6,822 nt of DNA from Thermotogaceae bacterium (GTDB taxonomy: Bacteria; Thermotogota; Thermotogae; Thermotogales; Thermotogaceae): assembly GCA_027038385.1 (NCBI GenBank), contig JALVXE010000191.1, forward strand, positions 1 through 6,822, in the 5' to 3' direction. The translations under genes and the position numbers were made by a program. The notes below the pieces were generated by a model that did no database searches, was not told where the DNA came from, and worked only from the letters and a program-made list of their open reading frames with translations. Shown here one piece after another: positions 5,623 through 6,822 of this stretch (position 1 is its first letter; the number at the start of each line of letters is the position of its first letter).

Positions 5623-6822
5623 TTGTACAACACCTGCATGAGAGATTGTTACGATACTTGCTTAATCGAAACCGATGTGATCGATGGAAGGATTCGAGTT
5701 AAGGGAAGTCATAAAAATCCTTTAACAAACGGTTTTTTGTGCCCGAAGGGTTATATGTTTTCCAAGTGGGTTCATAGCAAGGAAAGGCTCAAAAATCCAC
5801 TTGTAAAAAGAAACGGAAAACTCGTTGAAGTTTCTTGGAGAGAGGCTATAGACACAGTCGCTAAAGCTATCAAGAATTTGGTTAAGAAGAAAGAAGAGAA
5901 AAAGATCCTTCTCTATCAATACGCCGGTGATAGGGGAGTTGTGAACTATCACTTTCCGATGAGACTGTTTCACAAGATAGGTGCATCTTTTTTAGATCAC
6001 GGTATATGTGACAGAGCGGGTCAGGATGCTCTCAAGGAGATCTACGGGACGGCTGTTGGAATGGATCCAGAGGATATGAAGAATGAAAAGCTCATCGTCT
6101 ACTGGGGTATGAATCCATTTTGGACGAACCTTCATGGATTTCAAATGATGAAGAGACTTGGACTCGAAGTGTGGAGTGTTGATGTTTACAAAACTCAAAC
6201 GGTGAAAAGAAGTGACAGAAGCTTTCTTATAAAACCAGGAAGTGATCCAGAATTCGCCGCAGCTGTTCTGAAAATAGTGCTGGAAAACAGATGGTATGAG
6301 AAAAGCATCAAGGATTTAGTGGGATTTAGCGAGCTTTCAGAAAGGCTTCGCAAGATCGATATTAAACGTCTTTTGAATTTATCTGGGGTTTCTTATAAGG
6401 ATGCCGAGCTCTTTGCGAAGGAACTTTACAAAAAGCGCGGGATAATACACTTTGGATATGGCTTTCAGAGGGGAAAAAGAGGCGGAAAGAGTATGAGTTT
6501 GGCTGGACTCATCCCAATTGTTTCTCAAAAAAGATGCGCGTTTATATACGACATGAAGGTCTTGGATAAAAGCTATGCAGAAGGGCGATTTCTCAGAGAC
6601 AGCGAGCTGAATCTCATCCCGCAGATGAAGCTGTATGATTACATGGAAAAAGGCGAAATAAAGATGCTTTACATATACAACTCAAATCCAGCCGCAACTC
6701 TACCAAATCCAGAGCGGTTCAAATCTTTGATAAGAGAAAAAGAAATATTCACCGTTGTTCACGATATCTTCATGACAGACACCGCAACGGTAGCAGATGT
6801 TGTTCTTCCGGCGAACACTTTT
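5623..6822 (+). CDS. Molybdopterin-dependent oxidoreductase with N-terminal [4Fe-4S] site, cut at the right edge
   Basis: The first 400 residues match the DMSO reductase superfamily, which binds molybdenum or tungsten on bis-molybdopterin guanine dinucleotide. A [4Fe-4S] motif opens the protein: Cys5, Cys9, Cys13 and Cys40 (C-x3-C-x3-C-x26-C, ending in GFLCPKG). Further family signs are SWREAID, LDHGICDRAGQDA (Cys129 is a candidate metal ligand), VYWGMNPFWTN, IKPGSDPEFAAA, FGYGFQRGKRGGKS, NSNPAATLPN near 353-362 and TATVADVVLPANTF at the edge. Full-length members usually have 600-800 residues, so the rest of the catalytic domain and the C-terminal dinucleotide-binding domain are missing. The motif begins at residue 5, so there is no Tat signal and the enzyme should be cytoplasmic. 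The TTG start has AGGAG 8 nt upstream. The gene is divergent from the polysaccharide operon. The substrate is undetermined; formate, sulfur compounds and others are possible. Confidence 0.9.
   Translation, partial: MYNTCMRDCYDTCLIETDVIDGRIRVKGSHKNPLTNGFLCPKGYMFSKWVHSKERLKNPLVKRNGKLVEVSWREAIDTVAKAIKNLVKKKEEKKILLYQYAGDRGVVNYHFPMRLFHKIGASFLDHGICDRAGQDALKEIYGTAVGMDPEDMKNEKLIVYWGMNPFWTNLHGFQMMKRLGLEVWSVDVYKTQTVKRSDRSFLIKPGSDPEFAAAVLKIVLENRWYEKSIKDLVGFSELSERLRKIDIKRLLNLSGVSYKDAELFAKELYKKRGIIHFGYGFQRGKRGGKSMSLAGLIPIVSQKRCAFIYDMKVLDKSYAEGRFLRDSELNLIPQMKLYDYMEKGEIKMLYIYNSNPAATLPNPERFKSLIREKEIFTVVHDIFMTDTATVADVVLPANTF

Noticed and set aside
5722..6198. Minus-strand open frames at 5722-5973 and 5992-6198
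   Set aside because: They lie opposite the molybdopterin oxidoreductase gene, which has a complete run of family motifs on the plus strand.
1..6822. CRISPR array, tRNA, rRNA or insertion sequence
   Set aside because: No regularly spaced repeats, cloverleaf-like sequence or transposase motifs were seen, and coding regions fill all but about 150 bp of the window.

Overview
The window looks like bacterial DNA of moderate to low G+C (by eye about 40%). The genes are tightly packed, ribosome-binding sites are strong (AGGAGG type), start codons are mostly not ATG, and the proteins are rich in Lys, Glu and Arg. Together with a molybdopterin/Fe-S oxidoreductase of anaerobe type, this suggests an anaerobic and probably thermophilic bacterium. 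A member of the Thermotogota is my best guess, but this is inference and no marker gene is present to prove it.

Positions 1-5506 hold a five-gene operon on the minus strand for a cell-surface or exported polysaccharide. In transcription order it encodes: a membrane sugar-phosphate transferase that starts the glycan on a polyprenyl phosphate (4319-5506); a GT4 glycosyltransferase (3234-4322); an EpsG/Wzy-like membrane polymerase (2198-3229); a second GT4 glycosyltransferase (1106-2191); and a TagB/TagF-like CDP-glycerol glycerophosphotransferase family protein (1-1087), which runs off the left edge with probably only a few residues missing. Gaps are -4, 4, 6 and 18 bp, so the five genes should be cotranscribed and translationally coupled. 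The inferred scheme is that the first enzyme loads a sugar phosphate on the lipid carrier, the two GT4 enzymes extend the repeat unit, the EpsG-like protein polymerises it, and the last enzyme adds a glycerol-phosphate type (or other polyol-phosphate) group. No flippase, ABC exporter or nucleotide-sugar synthesis gene is visible, so the cluster must continue to the left or be completed elsewhere. A strong ribosome-binding site at the left edge points to a further gene just outside.

Positions 5507-5622 (116 bp) are the only intergenic region. It carries two oppositely directed sigma70-type promoters whose extended -10 boxes form a perfect 8-bp inverted repeat. The predicted transcription starts are about 3 bp apart, so each promoter lies in the other's leader. 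The leader of the polysaccharide operon can also fold so as to cover its first ribosome-binding site.

Positions 5623-6822 encode the first 400 residues of a plus-strand molybdopterin oxidoreductase with an N-terminal [4Fe-4S] motif and no export signal. It runs off the right edge. It has no evident biochemical link to polysaccharide synthesis.

Five of the six genes appear to start at non-ATG codons (GTG, GTG, TTG, CTG, TTG). I saw no tRNA, rRNA, CRISPR array, insertion sequence or clearly novel system.
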